Part shown: positions 9,031 to 17,692 of the stretch, piece after piece
How the letters are laid out: each line of letters opens with the position of its first letter
Position numbering within the stretch: the first letter of the stretch is position 1
Origin: an uncultured Eubacteriales bacterium
GTDB taxonomy: Bacteria > Bacillota > Clostridia > Oscillospirales > Acutalibacteraceae
Direction of reading: 5' to 3'
DNA length: 64,000 nt
NCBI GenBank assembly: GCA_934456435.1
Contig: CAKSHH010000013.1
Location: 1-64,000, forward strand
Notes under the pieces: generated by a model
Seen by the model: only the letters and a program-made list of their open reading frames with translations
Told to the model about the DNA's origin: nothing
Database searches by the model: none
Position numbers and translations under genes: made by a program

Positions 9031-9094
9031 TTATGCAGCCCCTCTCTTTACCGAGTACGGTATTTATATCTTTAATAGAAAGATATTAACATAT

Positions 9095-9123
9095 AATATA
9101 GTGCAGAAATCAGCAAATGTCAA
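9095..9123 (-). promoter_or_regulatory. Promoter of the pot operon
   Basis: Minus-strand TTGACA, 17 bases, TATATT, about 65 bases ahead of the potA TTG. It probably drives potA through the pseudouridine synthase. Confidence 0.8.
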
Positions 9124-9239
9124 CATTTTTTTGCATTTTTTCTGCACAAAATCATTGCTTTATCACTATGATTTCAAGAAAGCTCTTTAATACTCTGAAA
9201 TACTCATTTTTTCTCGTGATATCTCACTTTTTATGTTTC

Positions 9240-9290
9240 AAAAATATATTGCAACCGGGCAGCAAAAAATCGCTTCCCGGTTGCTTTTTG
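9240..9290 (-). terminator. Terminator after the NuoEF/GltD-like operon
   Basis: GCAACCGGG (9251-9259) pairs with CCCGGTTGC (9276-9284). On the minus strand the stem is followed by AATATATTTTT, placing it directly after the flavoprotein stop. The T-run is in fact stronger on the plus strand. Confidence 0.75.
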
Positions 9291-9297
9291 ATATAGA

Positions 9298-11325
9298 TTA
9301 TAATGATTTGAGAGCACCAGTCGGGCAGGCTTCGACGCACTTGCGGCAATCCCTGCAGAACGAAACGGTTTCCTCGCTCTTAAACTCAGGCTTAATAACC
9401 GTTGTAAATCCGCGTCCGACAAGTCCGAGTATGCCCTTGCCGACCTCTTCGTCACACACGCGAACACAGAGATTGCAAAGAATACACTTATTCTGGTCTC
9501 TCTCTATGCAGACAAGCTTCTGCTCCTTCGGGCAGTTATGCTTCTCGCCGAAGAAACGCTCCGGCTCTACGTCGTACTGATTTGCAAAACGAATGAGCTT
9601 ACACTCGTGATAGTCATGACAGCCGCATTGCAGGCAGCGTTTGGCTTCAGCCATTGCCTGCTGAGCCGTGAAGCCGAGATTGATTTCATCAAAATCGTGT
9701 TTTCTGTCTTCGGGACTTCTCTGCGGCATCTTGGCTCTCGCCGCCTTTTCCCTGTCGGCAAGATCGGCGGCGGTAACGGTCTTTTCAACTACATAAGGCT
9801 TCTTGTAGCCGACATTCTCGCCGTTCAGATATCTGTCAACGACCTCGGAGGCTTTCTGAGCCTCGCCTATCGCTTCAATAGCAATGGAAGCACCCCTGTT
9901 GGTTGCGTCACCGACAGCAAACACGCCGTCAGCCGATGTTCTGAACGAAAGCGTATCTGCGGCAATGTTACCGCGGTTTGTCAGCTCAAGCTCCTCAAAG
10001 CCCTTGATATTTATCTTCTGACCGATTGCCATAATAACCGTGTCAAGCTCAATCGTCTCAAACTCGCCCTCTATCGGAACGGGTCTGCGGCGTCCGCCCG
10101 CGTCCGGCTCGCCGAGCTCCATTTTCTGAAGCTTAACAGCCTTAACCTTTCCGTTCTCACCGATAATCTCTGACGGATTGCAAAGGAACTTGTAAATTAC
10201 TCCCTCTTCCTCCGCCTCATCTATTTCGACCTTTTCGGCAGGCATTTCCGCTCTGGTTCTTCTGTAAATTACATAGACCTCTTCGGCACCGAGCCTAACT
10301 GCGGAACGGCAGGCATCCATCGCCGTGTTTCCGCCGCCGATAACAGCAACCTTTTTGCCGATGTCAACGGGGTTTTTCATTGCAACGGAACGGAGAAAAT
10401 CTATTCCGCCGAGGACGCCGTCCAGCTCCTCACCGGCAACACCCATTGAACTGCTTGTCCATGCGCCGATTGCGACGATTACCGCGTCGTGAGCCGACTT
10501 AATCTCGTCAAGCTTTATATCCTCGCCTATTTTTACATTGTTTTTCATCGTGACGCCCAGCTCCGCAATCGAAGCGATTTCCGCATCAAGAACCTCTTTG
10601 GGCAAACGATACTGAGGAATACCGTATCTGAGCATACCACCCATTTTGGGCATTGCGTCATAAACCGTGACCTTGTGACCCTTGACGGCAAGGAAGTATG
10701 CAGCAGTCAGTCCGGCAGGACCTCCTCCGATTATTCCGACCGTCTTTCCGCTCGGAGCAGAAACCTCAGGCATAAACTTGTTGCCCGATTTCAGATCCTC
10801 ATCTGCGGCAAAGCTCTTGAGGAAAGCGATTGAGATCGGCTCTTCGATAAGCTTTCTGCGGCAAGCGGTTTCACAGGGGTGAGGGCAAACTCGTCCGATT
10901 GAAGCCGGCAAAGGAACTCTGTCCTTGACAAGCTCGACAGCCTCCCTGAACTTGCCCTCTGCAATAAGCTTCACATAGCCCTGGCAGTCTGTTCCTGCCG
11001 GGCAATTGAGCGAACACGGACCCTTGCAGTCTCCCGTATGGTCAGAAAGGAGAAGCTCAAGTGCTATCTTTCTCGACTGACGGACACGCGGAGTGTCGGT
11101 TTTAACAACCATTCCGTCGAAAGCCGCTGTCGCGCACGCTCGCAGAAGCTTCGGTGTGTGCTCAGCCTCGACAACGCAAAGTCCGCACGCGCCGTAAGCC
11201 TTGACCTCGTCAATATAGCAAAGTGTCGGGATTTCAATTCCGTTGTTTTGGGCGATCTGAAGAACCGTCTGACCCTTATCGGCAAGAATTTCTCTGCCGT
11301 TTATTGTCACTTTAATTTTATCCAT
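9298..11325 (-). CDS. GltD-like FAD/NAD(P) oxidoreductase with N-terminal 2Fe-2S and C-terminal 4Fe-4S domains
   Basis: A 675-residue redox protein. Domains in order: a plant-type 2Fe-2S domain (about 1-80, CYIDEVKAYGACGLC), a Cys-rich GltD-type Fe-S region (about 95-160, CKGPCSLNCPAGTDC and GRVCPHPCETACRR), FAD binding (GIIGGGPAGLTAAY), NAD(P) binding (VAVIGGGNTAMDACR with RRTRAEMPA), then C-terminal cysteine clusters (CLQCGC, CILCNLCVRVC, CRDCRKCVEAC). This resembles NfnB/GltD fused to NuoG-like pieces. With the NuoE- and NuoF-like genes immediately upstream it matches the layout of the Stn-type NADH/NADPH/ferredoxin transhydrogenase known from Sporomusa. GAGAGGTGG precedes the ATG. Confidence 0.85.
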   Translation of the reverse strand: MDKIKVTINGREILADKGQTVLQIAQNNGIEIPTLCYIDEVKAYGACGLCVVEAEHTPKLLRACATAAFDGMVVKTDTPRVRQSRKIALELLLSDHTGDCKGPCSLNCPAGTDCQGYVKLIAEGKFREAVELVKDRVPLPASIGRVCPHPCETACRRKLIEEPISIAFLKSFAADEDLKSGNKFMPEVSAPSGKTVGIIGGGPAGLTAAYFLAVKGHKVTVYDAMPKMGGMLRYGIPQYRLPKEVLDAEIASIAELGVTMKNNVKIGEDIKLDEIKSAHDAVIVAIGAWTSSSMGVAGEELDGVLGGIDFLRSVAMKNPVDIGKKVAVIGGGNTAMDACRSAVRLGAEEVYVIYRRTRAEMPAEKVEIDEAEEEGVIYKFLCNPSEIIGENGKVKAVKLQKMELGEPDAGGRRRPVPIEGEFETIELDTVIMAIGQKINIKGFEELELTNRGNIAADTLSFRTSADGVFAVGDATNRGASIAIEAIGEAQKASEVVDRYLNGENVGYKKPYVVEKTVTAADLADREKAARAKMPQRSPEDRKHDFDEINLGFTAQQAMAEAKRCLQCGCHDYHECKLIRFANQYDVEPERFFGEKHNCPKEQKLVCIERDQNKCILCNLCVRVCDEEVGKGILGLVGRGFTTVIKPEFKSEETVSFCRDCRKCVEACPTGALKSL

Positions 11326-11337
11326 TCAAACCACCTC

Positions 11338-13083
11338 TCAGTTCACAGCTACCGCGCCGAATTTGCATACCGCAGCGCAGGAACCGCATTTAATACATTT
11401 GTCCGAATCAATCCTGTGCGGTGTCTTTACAGCGCCGATTATTGCATCAACGGGACACTTCTTTGAGCAAAGCGTACATCCGCGGCACTTGTCGGCGTCG
11501 ATAGAATATGACAGCAGATCCGTACAGCTCTTTGCAGGACATTTTTTCTCTTTTATATGAGCTTCATATTCGTTTCTGAAGTATTTAATTGTTGTCAAAA
11601 CAGGGTTCGGAGCAGTCTGTCCGAGTCCGCAGAGTGCACCATCCTTGATTGAATAGCAAAGCTCCTCCAAAAGCTCGATGTCGCCCTCTTTGCCCTCGCC
11701 CTTGACAATTCTGTTAAGAATTTCAAGCATTCTCTTGGTTCCGATGCGGCAATGAATACATTTTCCGCACGACTCCTTGGCAGTAAAGTCGAGGAAGAAC
11801 TGAGCCATACTTACCATACAAGTGGTATCATCCATAACAACCATTCCGCCTGAGCCCATAATGGCACCGGTCGCGCCGAGCGCTTTATAGTCGATGACCG
11901 TATCAAGCAGTTCCGCAGGAATACATCCGCCGGACGGACCGCCCATCTGAACAGCCTTAAACTCTTTATCATTCTTTATTCCGCCGCCAATGTCAAAAAT
12001 GACGTCTCTGAGCGTTTTTCCCATCGGGATTTCAACAAGACCGCCTTTTTTGATTTTACCTGTGAGAGCAAAGACCTTTGTACCCTTGCTTCCTTCGGTT
12101 CCCATCGCCGCAAAAGCCGCGCCGCCGTTGAGAATAATCCATGAAACATTCGCAAATGTCTCAACATTATTGATATTTGACGGCTTGTACCAGTAACCGG
12201 ACTGCGCCGGGAACGGGGGCTTGAGTCTCGGCATACCTCTTTCGCCCTGGAGGGACTCTATCAGCGCCGTCTCCTCACCGCAGACAAATGCGCCTGCACC
12301 CGCCTTGATTCTCATTGTGCACGAGAAGTCCGTGCCCATTATATTCTTGCCGAGGAAGCCCTTTTCCTCAGCCTGTCTGATAGCCTCATTAAGTCTTTCA
12401 ATTGCAAGAGGATACTCAGCGCGAACATATACAACGGCTTCTTTCGCTCCGATTGCATAAGCGCCTATGAGCATACCCTCAATAAGGTTGTGCGGATCGC
12501 TTTCTATAACCGCCCTGTCCATAAATGCGCCGGGATCGCCCTCGTCGGCGTTACAGATAAGATACTTCTCCTCGCCCTGAGACTGTCTTGCCGCATTCCA
12601 TTTGAACCATGTCGGGAAGCCTGCACCGCCACGGCCTGCAAGACCCGAAATCTTAATCTCTTCAATGACCTCTTCGGGAGACATTGTTTTGAGCACCTTT
12701 TCAAGCGCCTTATAACCGTCGCCGTCCGTATATTCATCTATCTTTTCGGGATTGATAATACCGCAATGTCTGAGTGCAATCCTTGTCTGCTTTTCAAGGA
12801 AGGAACAGTCATCTGCCGATATTTCTATACTGTCGACTGCGTGTTCATCTCCGCCGACATAAGCAATTATTTTTTCCGCGTCCGACGGCTGAACCTTAAC
12901 AAGACGCTTTTTCAGCTCTTTACCATCATAGATATCAACAATAGGCTCAAGGAAGCACATACCGATACAGCCTGTAACCGTAAGAATCGAATCCGTTGAA
13001 CCGATAAGGGATTCAATGGCGGAATACACCTTTGCGGCTCCTGCGGCAATACCGCAGCTACCCTCTCCGACAACAATTTTCAT
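11338..13083 (-). CDS. NuoF/HydB-like NADH-binding flavoprotein
   Basis: NADH- and FMN-binding subunit of a soluble electron-transfer complex, 581 residues. It has an N-terminal thioredoxin-like 2Fe-2S domain (about 1-100), the NuoF core (GLAGRGGAGFPTWFKW, GAGAYVCGEE-type sequence read here as GAGAFVCGEETAL), the SLBB/4Fe-4S region (CGKCIHCRIGTKRM), and two C-terminal ferredoxin clusters (CRGCTLCSKKCPVDAI, CIKCGSCAAVCKFGAV). The start is set at the ATG 13083 with GGGGAGG 7 bases upstream; a GTG two codons earlier overlaps the preceding stop. It sits between the NuoE-like and GltD-like genes. Confidence 0.9.
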   Translation of the reverse strand: MKIVVGEGSCGIAAGAAKVYSAIESLIGSTDSILTVTGCIGMCFLEPIVDIYDGKELKKRLVKVQPSDAEKIIAYVGGDEHAVDSIEISADDCSFLEKQTRIALRHCGIINPEKIDEYTDGDGYKALEKVLKTMSPEEVIEEIKISGLAGRGGAGFPTWFKWNAARQSQGEEKYLICNADEGDPGAFMDRAVIESDPHNLIEGMLIGAYAIGAKEAVVYVRAEYPLAIERLNEAIRQAEEKGFLGKNIMGTDFSCTMRIKAGAGAFVCGEETALIESLQGERGMPRLKPPFPAQSGYWYKPSNINNVETFANVSWIILNGGAAFAAMGTEGSKGTKVFALTGKIKKGGLVEIPMGKTLRDVIFDIGGGIKNDKEFKAVQMGGPSGGCIPAELLDTVIDYKALGATGAIMGSGGMVVMDDTTCMVSMAQFFLDFTAKESCGKCIHCRIGTKRMLEILNRIVKGEGKEGDIELLEELCYSIKDGALCGLGQTAPNPVLTTIKYFRNEYEAHIKEKKCPAKSCTDLLSYSIDADKCRGCTLCSKKCPVDAIIGAVKTPHRIDSDKCIKCGSCAAVCKFGAVAVN

Positions 13084-13085
13084 AT

Positions 13086-13571
13086 TCACGCCTCCCCTTC
13101 CTTTAATTTTCTTAATATTTCAACAGTTTTTGAGGGAGTAAGACTGCCGTAGGTTTCACCGTTTATCATCATAACCGGAGAAAGACTGCAACAGCCGAGA
13201 CAGGCAACGTTTTTGAGCGTGAACAAACCGTCCTCGGTCGTTTCACCGTCGGATATACCGAGCTCCTGTGATATTGCCGCCTCAATGCGCTGAGAACCGT
13301 TGACATGACAAGCCGTACCCTGGCAAAGCATAATAAGATACTTGCCGACCGGCTTGAGTCTGAACTGTGAATAGAACGTCGCAACACCCATAACCTTTGC
13401 CGGAGAAACTCCGATACGCTCGGCAATACAGTAAAGCACATCCGTCGGAAGATATCCGTAAATATCCTGAGCGTGCTGGAGAATGGTAATAAGACTTCCT
13501 TCAATATCGCCGTATTTGTCAAGCACAGGTCTGATGAGCGTCAGATCACTGTTTTTACAGCAACAATCCAT
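13086..13571 (-). CDS. NuoE/HydC-like 2Fe-2S thioredoxin-fold subunit
   Basis: A 161-residue partner of the NuoF-like protein. Four cysteines expected for the 2Fe-2S cluster are visible in CQGTACHV and ACLGCCSLSP. The N-terminal helical part shows the family pattern (LITILQHAQDIYGYLP, GVSPAKVMGVATFY). It is first in a three-gene operon. No hydrogenase or formate dehydrogenase subunit lies nearby, so a hydrogenase complex is less likely than an Nfn/Stn-like transhydrogenase. Confidence 0.9.
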   Translation of the reverse strand: MDCCCKNSDLTLIRPVLDKYGDIEGSLITILQHAQDIYGYLPTDVLYCIAERIGVSPAKVMGVATFYSQFRLKPVGKYLIMLCQGTACHVNGSQRIEAAISQELGISDGETTEDGLFTLKNVACLGCCSLSPVMMINGETYGSLTPSKTVEILRKLKEGEA

Positions 13572-13606
13572 TGCATAACCCCCATTTTTTTTAACTTATT
13601 TTATTG

Positions 13607-13635
13607 ATTTTAACATATATATCTTTTTTAATCAA
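13607..13635 (-). promoter_or_regulatory. Promoter for the NuoEF/GltD-like operon
   Basis: Minus-strand TTGATT, 17 bases, TAAAAT, with an extended -10 TG. It lies about 40 bases before the first gene. Confidence 0.7.
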
Positions 13636-13663
13636 CAATATTGAGCTAAAAAATCCTGTATAA

Positions 13664-13700
13664 AGAAGAAAATCATTCCGGATTTTAATTTCCGGAATGA
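13664..13700 (-). terminator. Terminator after the GDPD gene
   Basis: TCATTCCGGA/TCCGGAATGA stem with TTTTCTTC following on the minus strand, about 30 bases past the stop. Confidence 0.7.
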
Positions 13701-13732
13701 CTGGTAAATTTATTGAATTGAATAAACAGCCG

Positions 13733-14488
13733 TTAAAGCTCCTCAATCACCTTTTTGGCAAACTTCGGGTCATCGGTTATAACGCCGTCAACGCCGCAGG
13801 CAACAAGCCTTTTGATGTCGCGAGCCTTGTTCACCGTCCACGGATTGACCGCAATGCCGTTCTCGTGCGCCTTTTCAACAAGGTGCTTGTCAACAAGGAG
13901 CTGATAAGGATGCAGAGCGTCCGCGCCGATACATTTGGCAAAATCGACCTCCCTGCCGAGGATTCTGTATGTGTTGGACTGATTGGGACTGTACAGGAAA
14001 CCTGTTTTGCAGTTCTCGTCAACGTCCTTTGCCGATGTGAGCGCAATGGGATCAAAGCTTGAAATCAACAGCTTGTCAAAAAGTCCGTGTGCCTTTACGG
14101 CTTCAATCGTCTTGGAAACAACGGAATAGTCTTTGTTCTTTGGAGGCTTAATTTCAATGTTGAGAATCTTAAGATTTGCCGTTTCGCAGAGGTGCAGGAA
14201 CTCCTCAAGAGTAGGGATTCTTATGCCCTTGTATGCGCGATGAAAATATGAACCGAAATCAAGAGTTTTGAGATATTCAAGGGTTTTGGTTGAAATCCTG
14301 CCCTTGCCGTTCGACGTTTCGTCGATTGTATAGTTGTGGCAGATTACAGGCACTCCGTCAAAGGTGAGATGAACGTCTGTCTCAAATCCGTCGGCATGGA
14401 AATCAATTGATTTTCGGAATGCCGGCAAGGTATTCTGCGGAGCAATCTTGTTGGAGCCTCGGTGAGAAATTACATTGCATACAGCCAT
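13733..14488 (-). CDS. Glycerophosphodiester phosphodiesterase
   Basis: Hydrolyses glycerophosphodiesters to glycerol 3-phosphate and an alcohol. The 251-residue protein shows the GDPD family blocks: the opening HRGSNKIAPQNTLPAF, the metal-binding DGFETDVHLTFDGVPVICHN, the central LNIEIKPPK and the final GVDGVITDDP. There is no signal peptide, so it acts in the cytoplasm (UgpQ-like). AGGGA lies 7 bases before the ATG. It is a single-gene unit with its own terminator. Confidence 0.93.
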   Translation of the reverse strand: MAVCNVISHRGSNKIAPQNTLPAFRKSIDFHADGFETDVHLTFDGVPVICHNYTIDETSNGKGRISTKTLEYLKTLDFGSYFHRAYKGIRIPTLEEFLHLCETANLKILNIEIKPPKNKDYSVVSKTIEAVKAHGLFDKLLISSFDPIALTSAKDVDENCKTGFLYSPNQSNTYRILGREVDFAKCIGADALHPYQLLVDKHLVEKAHENGIAVNPWTVNKARDIKRLVACGVDGVITDDPKFAKKVIEEL

Positions 14489-14576
14489 TTCATTATCCCT
14501 GTCTTTCTTTGAAATTTAAAAAGCATTGCCTTTTTTCATTATTATACCATTTCGGTGAAAAAAATCAATTATTTAT

Positions 14577-14605
14577 TTGACATAATACTTTTACGCTGAT
14601 AAAAT
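14577..14605 (+). promoter_or_regulatory. Promoter of the EamA transporter gene
   Basis: TTGACA, 17 bases, TAAAAT. The predicted transcript starts near 14612, which argues that the first in-frame ATG (14613) is not the start of the following gene. Confidence 0.8.
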
Positions 14606-14672
14606 ATATAAGTTGTCAAAAACGGAGCTTCCGTTTTCGACATTATTCCACCACGAAAGGTCAATGTGTTCA

Positions 14673-15593
14673 ATGTCAAAGAAAATGCGTGTTTTGGGTC
14701 CGATACTTCTTGTTTCGGCGGCTATGATCTGGGGTCTTTCCTTTGTTGCACAAAAGCAAGGAATGGAATACGTCGAGGGCTTCACATTTAACGGTATCAG
14801 AAGTCTCATCGGCGCAATCGTTTTGATTCCGTTCATTTTGATACGGAAGAAAAAGAATCCCGTCAGACTCACAAAAGAAGAGAAAAAGCAAGGCTTTAAG
14901 GAAAATGCCAAAGGAATACTGATAGTCGGCACAATGCTTTGCATCGGCTCCAATCTTCAGCAGTTCGCTTTCGGCTATATCGAACCGGGCAAGGTCGGCT
15001 TTATAACCGCGCTTTATATGCTTCTTGTTCCTCTTATTTCATTTATTATTTACAAGAAAAAACAGCCCCTCACCACCTGGATAGGTGTTATCCTCGGTGT
15101 CGGCGGACTGTATATGATCTGTATGGGCGGCTCTTCATCGCTTTCACTCGGCAAGGGCGAGATTCTTGCGCTTCTTTGCTCGATCGCTTTTGCTTTACAT
15201 ATTATTGTAATTGACAAATTCGCCTCAAAAATCGACTGTATCGTTCTTTCCTGCGGTCAGTTCTTCGTCACAGGCGTAGTTTCCTGTATTCTTATGTTTA
15301 TCTTTGAAAAGCCGAATATGGACAACATCATTCAGGCAGGTATTCCGATACTCTATGCCGGAATAATGAGCTGCGGCGGTGCATTCACATTCCAGGTTAT
15401 CGGTCAGAAATACACCGAACCGACTCTTGCGAGTATGCTCCTTTGCCTTGAATCCGTGTTCTCGGTAATTTTCTCGTTCATCATTCTCAAGGAAAGAATG
15501 ACTCTTATAGAATACATCGGCTGTGCGGTTATGTTCACCGCGATAATCATTGCCCAGCTTCCTGCGAAGAAGTCTCCCGATTCGGCGCAGTAA
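14673..15593 (+). CDS. DMT-superfamily EamA transporter
   Basis: A membrane exporter or permease for an unknown small metabolite. From the chosen start it has 306 residues with about ten hydrophobic helices in two EamA repeats (first AAMIWGLSFVAQKQG, second about 155-295, LLCLESVFSVIFSFIILKE). ATG 14673 is preferred with GAAAGG 12 bases upstream; 14664 is an alternative, and 14613 would be nearly leaderless. Its 3' end overlaps the 3' end of the convergent DUF4830-like gene by 47 bases. Confidence 0.9.
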   Translation: MSKKMRVLGPILLVSAAMIWGLSFVAQKQGMEYVEGFTFNGIRSLIGAIVLIPFILIRKKKNPVRLTKEEKKQGFKENAKGILIVGTMLCIGSNLQQFAFGYIEPGKVGFITALYMLLVPLISFIIYKKKQPLTTWIGVILGVGGLYMICMGGSSSLSLGKGEILALLCSIAFALHIIVIDKFASKIDCIVLSCGQFFVTGVVSCILMFIFEKPNMDNIIQAGIPILYAGIMSCGGAFTFQVIGQKYTEPTLASMLLCLESVFSVIFSFIILKERMTLIEYIGCAVMFTAIIIAQLPAKKSPDSAQ

Positions 15594-16077
15594 CATCAGT
15601 GTTCGGGAACTCAAAGCCCTGAACAAAGCCGTTCTGTTCGGTCGAAGAAATATCTCCGCCGATAACACAACCGTCATATACCAACAAAGTTGCCCTGATA
15701 TATCCGCAGTCTGCCGGATATCCGGGGTAATTTTTTATTTCAAACGTCCATTTCTTGGCTCGGAAGCCCTTATACGGTTCAAGATCAAGGTTCTGATTTT
15801 TCTGAATTACGTTGTAAGCCGTGTAGGTGTCGTTGAACTCCGACGGTATTATCACCTCGCGGACCTCAATCGGCTCTTCATTTACCGTCCAGCCGAACTG
15901 CGAAAGAAACGAAATACAGTCCCCGGCATTTTTCGCCTTGTAGCTGATGGTATTATCATTGACAACGGGCTTTCGGCGTCCGTTAAGTGCAAGCGTACCT
16001 GCCACGAGCACACCGATAACAACACACAATGCAATAATGATTTTGGGCTTGTTCGCCTTGAAAGAGAATACAAACAC
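15547..16077 (-). CDS. DUF4830-type membrane-anchored protein
   Basis: A 176-residue protein of unknown function with one N-terminal membrane helix (about 12-30, IIIALCVVIGVLVAGTLAL) and an exported domain. The block AGDCISFLSQFGWTVNEEPIEV matches my recollection of the DUF4830 family found in Clostridia. The start is taken as GTG 16077 because GGAGG lies 7 bases upstream; the ATG at 16101 would place that site inside the gene. Its end overlaps the convergent transporter gene. Confidence 0.7.
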   Translation of the reverse strand: MFVFSFKANKPKIIIALCVVIGVLVAGTLALNGRRKPVVNDNTISYKAKNAGDCISFLSQFGWTVNEEPIEVREVIIPSEFNDTYTAYNVIQKNQNLDLEPYKGFRAKKWTFEIKNYPGYPADCGYIRATLLVYDGCVIGGDISSTEQNGFVQGFEFPNTDVTAPNRETSSQEAGQ

Positions 16078-16188
16078 AACAATTCCTCCGTTTATCGTCA
16101 TAAATTGAGCAGCAGTCTTTACAGCTATTTCAATTTATGCCGACAGGCGGAGGAATATTACTCAAACCGTTATGTATGATGCATCGTT

Positions 16189-16650
16189 TTAACCGAGAGA
16201 CGCAAGAATCGGCATTATCCCCTTGTCGGTAATGTCGATCATCGCATATTTTCCGACAGCAATGCTTCCCGGATTGACGAACAGAATTCCGTCGTCATAA
16301 GTTGTGTCAGGGACGTGCGTGTGACCGTATAATGCAATAGAAGCGGCACAATTACGAGCCTTTTCCTTGAGTACGGCAAGGGAATACTTAACGCTTTCGT
16401 AGTGACCGTGGGCTGCATACACAGTCTTGCCGCCGAATTTTTCAAGCAGAAACGGCGGAAGCTCGGAATTGAAATCACAGTTTCCGCAGACGGCGTAAAT
16501 CTTTTTATCAGGAAAGTAGTTTTCCACAAATTCAATATCCCTTTCACCGTCTCCGAGGAAAATAACTGCATCGGCTTCAGGGTGAAGCTCCATAGCATCA
16601 AGAAGCATATTTTTCCTGCCGTGGGAATCCGACATAACAAGCAAACGCAT
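16189..16650 (-). CDS. YfcE/MJ0936-family metallophosphoesterase
   Basis: A small (153-residue) cytoplasmic calcineurin-like phosphodiesterase. The metal-binding motifs are all present in order: SDSHG, GDGERD, GNCD, AHGH and YGHTHVP. The substrate is unknown; relatives cleave simple phosphodiesters. GAAAGG lies upstream of the ATG. It is divergent from the small-protein operon that begins at 16708. Confidence 0.92.
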   Translation of the reverse strand: MRLLVMSDSHGRKNMLLDAMELHPEADAVIFLGDGERDIEFVENYFPDKKIYAVCGNCDFNSELPPFLLEKFGGKTVYAAHGHYESVKYSLAVLKEKARNCAASIALYGHTHVPDTTYDDGILFVNPGSIAVGKYAMIDITDKGIMPILASLG

Positions 16651-16707
16651 ACATAAAACACCTTTCAGAATATAAATATATTATAAATCATTGGAGTGTG
16701 AGTGTAA

Positions 16708-16923
16708 ATGGCAAACAACAATTTTTCTGATTTTCTTTCATCACCGTCAAGTAAGGAAGACGCCAAGAAAAAGGCTGATAAGCTTATAAGCGGGCTGAAA
16801 GCAGACGAAAAACAGGAACTTCAAAGTATTTTGAGCGACAGGGAGAAAATAAACGAGGTTTTAAACTCCCCTGCCGCAAGAAAAATTATGGAGAAGCTGA
16901 ACGGCAAAAAAGATGGACATTAA
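16708..16923 (+). CDS. Small hypothetical protein, 71 residues
   Basis: A lysine- and glutamate-rich, mostly helical protein (KEDAKKKADKLISGLKADEKQ, last part LNSPAARKIMEKLNGKK). It has no signal peptide or membrane segment. GGAGTG precedes the ATG. It overlaps the next gene by 11 bases, so the two are translationally coupled. It is the first of three small overlapping genes. I do not recognise the family. Confidence 0.75.
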   Translation: MANNNFSDFLSSPSSKEDAKKKADKLISGLKADEKQELQSILSDREKINEVLNSPAARKIMEKLNGKKDGH

Positions 16924-17263
16924 CGAAATTCTGTCCTCGCTCACACCCGACGACATTGAAAACCTAAAAGCAACCGCAGAATCCGTTTTCGGTCAGAGCG
17001 GCGGTCAAAACAGTCAAAATAATCAGAACACATCTCAGGGCAACGATATGTTTTCGTCCTTCGACCCAAAAATGATTGCTCAAATAACACGAATTATGGG
17101 AGCAATGAACGGTGAATCGGGCCGCAGGTGCAAGCTGATTGAAGCCCTGAAGCCGAACTTGAGTCCAGAAAGGCAAAAGCGAGCCGATCAGGCTATACAG
17201 ATACTTAAACTGCTTGAAATTTTACCGTTGATAAACAACTTGACAGAACGGGATGATAAGTGA
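16913..17263 (+). CDS. Small hypothetical protein, 116 residues
   Basis: The N-terminal part DINEILSSLTPDDIENLKATAE is helical, then comes a Gln/Asn-rich stretch (about 26-43) and a conserved-looking C-terminal block LIEALKPNLSPERQKRADQAI. That last block resembles one seen in uncharacterised Firmicutes proteins. It overlaps both neighbours, which indicates one co-translated unit. Function unknown. Confidence 0.75.
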   Translation: MDINEILSSLTPDDIENLKATAESVFGQSGGQNSQNNQNTSQGNDMFSSFDPKMIAQITRIMGAMNGESGRRCKLIEALKPNLSPERQKRADQAIQILKLLEILPLINNLTERDDK

Positions 17264-17604
17264 TGCCACAGCAGGATTTTAACGCCGCACAGCAGCAGGC
17301 AATAATGCGGGCGAGAGAAATGTATCGGCGTGCGACACCACCCCCAAATTCGGGTGAACCTGTTTTCCATAAGCAGCCACCGCCGCCTCCCCCGCCGCAG
17401 TTCAACTACAATCCGCCACCGCCGCCGAAGCAAAACTTTCAAGCTCCGCCGAGACCCGAGCCAATGAAAATGCCGTTATTCAGCAATCCGCTTTCATCGC
17501 TCTTTGACGGCGATATGAAAATAATAATCGCAATGCTGCTCCTTCTTTCCGGAGACGGCGGAGATATGCCCCTGCTTATGGCTCTTATGTACATTATGCT
17601 TTGA
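17263..17604 (+). CDS. Proline-rich small protein with hydrophobic C-terminus
   Basis: A 113-residue protein. The middle is a proline tract (PPPPPPPQ, PPPPPK, about residues 40-65) and the end is hydrophobic (IIIAMLLLLSGDGG, MPLLMALMYIML). The ATG at 17263 overlaps the preceding TGA; a GTG one codon upstream is possible. The tail may insert in or bind the membrane. It is the third of the small-gene trio; I do not recognise the family. Confidence 0.7.
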   Translation: MPQQDFNAAQQQAIMRAREMYRRATPPPNSGEPVFHKQPPPPPPPQFNYNPPPPPKQNFQAPPRPEPMKMPLFSNPLSSLFDGDMKIIIAMLLLLSGDGGDMPLLMALMYIML

Positions 17605-17624
17605 AACTGCCTAACATCTCCGGC

Positions 17625-17653
17625 TTGACAAACTCAAAGAATTAAACTATTAT
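17625..17653 (+). promoter_or_regulatory. Promoter of the TSCPD protein gene
   Basis: TTGACA, 17 bases, TATTAT, about 40 bases before the start. Confidence 0.75.
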
Positions 17654-17692
17654 ATGAGCATACAGTCAGCAAATTTTCGGAGGTACAAAGCA

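Noticed and set aside
8008..9075. Long open frame (355 codons) antisense to potA
   Set aside because: It lies wholly over a clear ABC ATPase gene, has no ribosome site and no recognisable motif; it is a by-product of codon bias.
9298..13571. Electron-bifurcating hydrogenase HydABC
   Set aside because: No H-cluster subunit (HydA) is encoded next to the NuoE/NuoF-like genes; the third gene is a GltD-like flavoprotein.
14613..14672. Longer N-terminus for the EamA transporter
   Set aside because: The first ATG is at the predicted transcription start and has no ribosome site; the extra residues do not look like the family.
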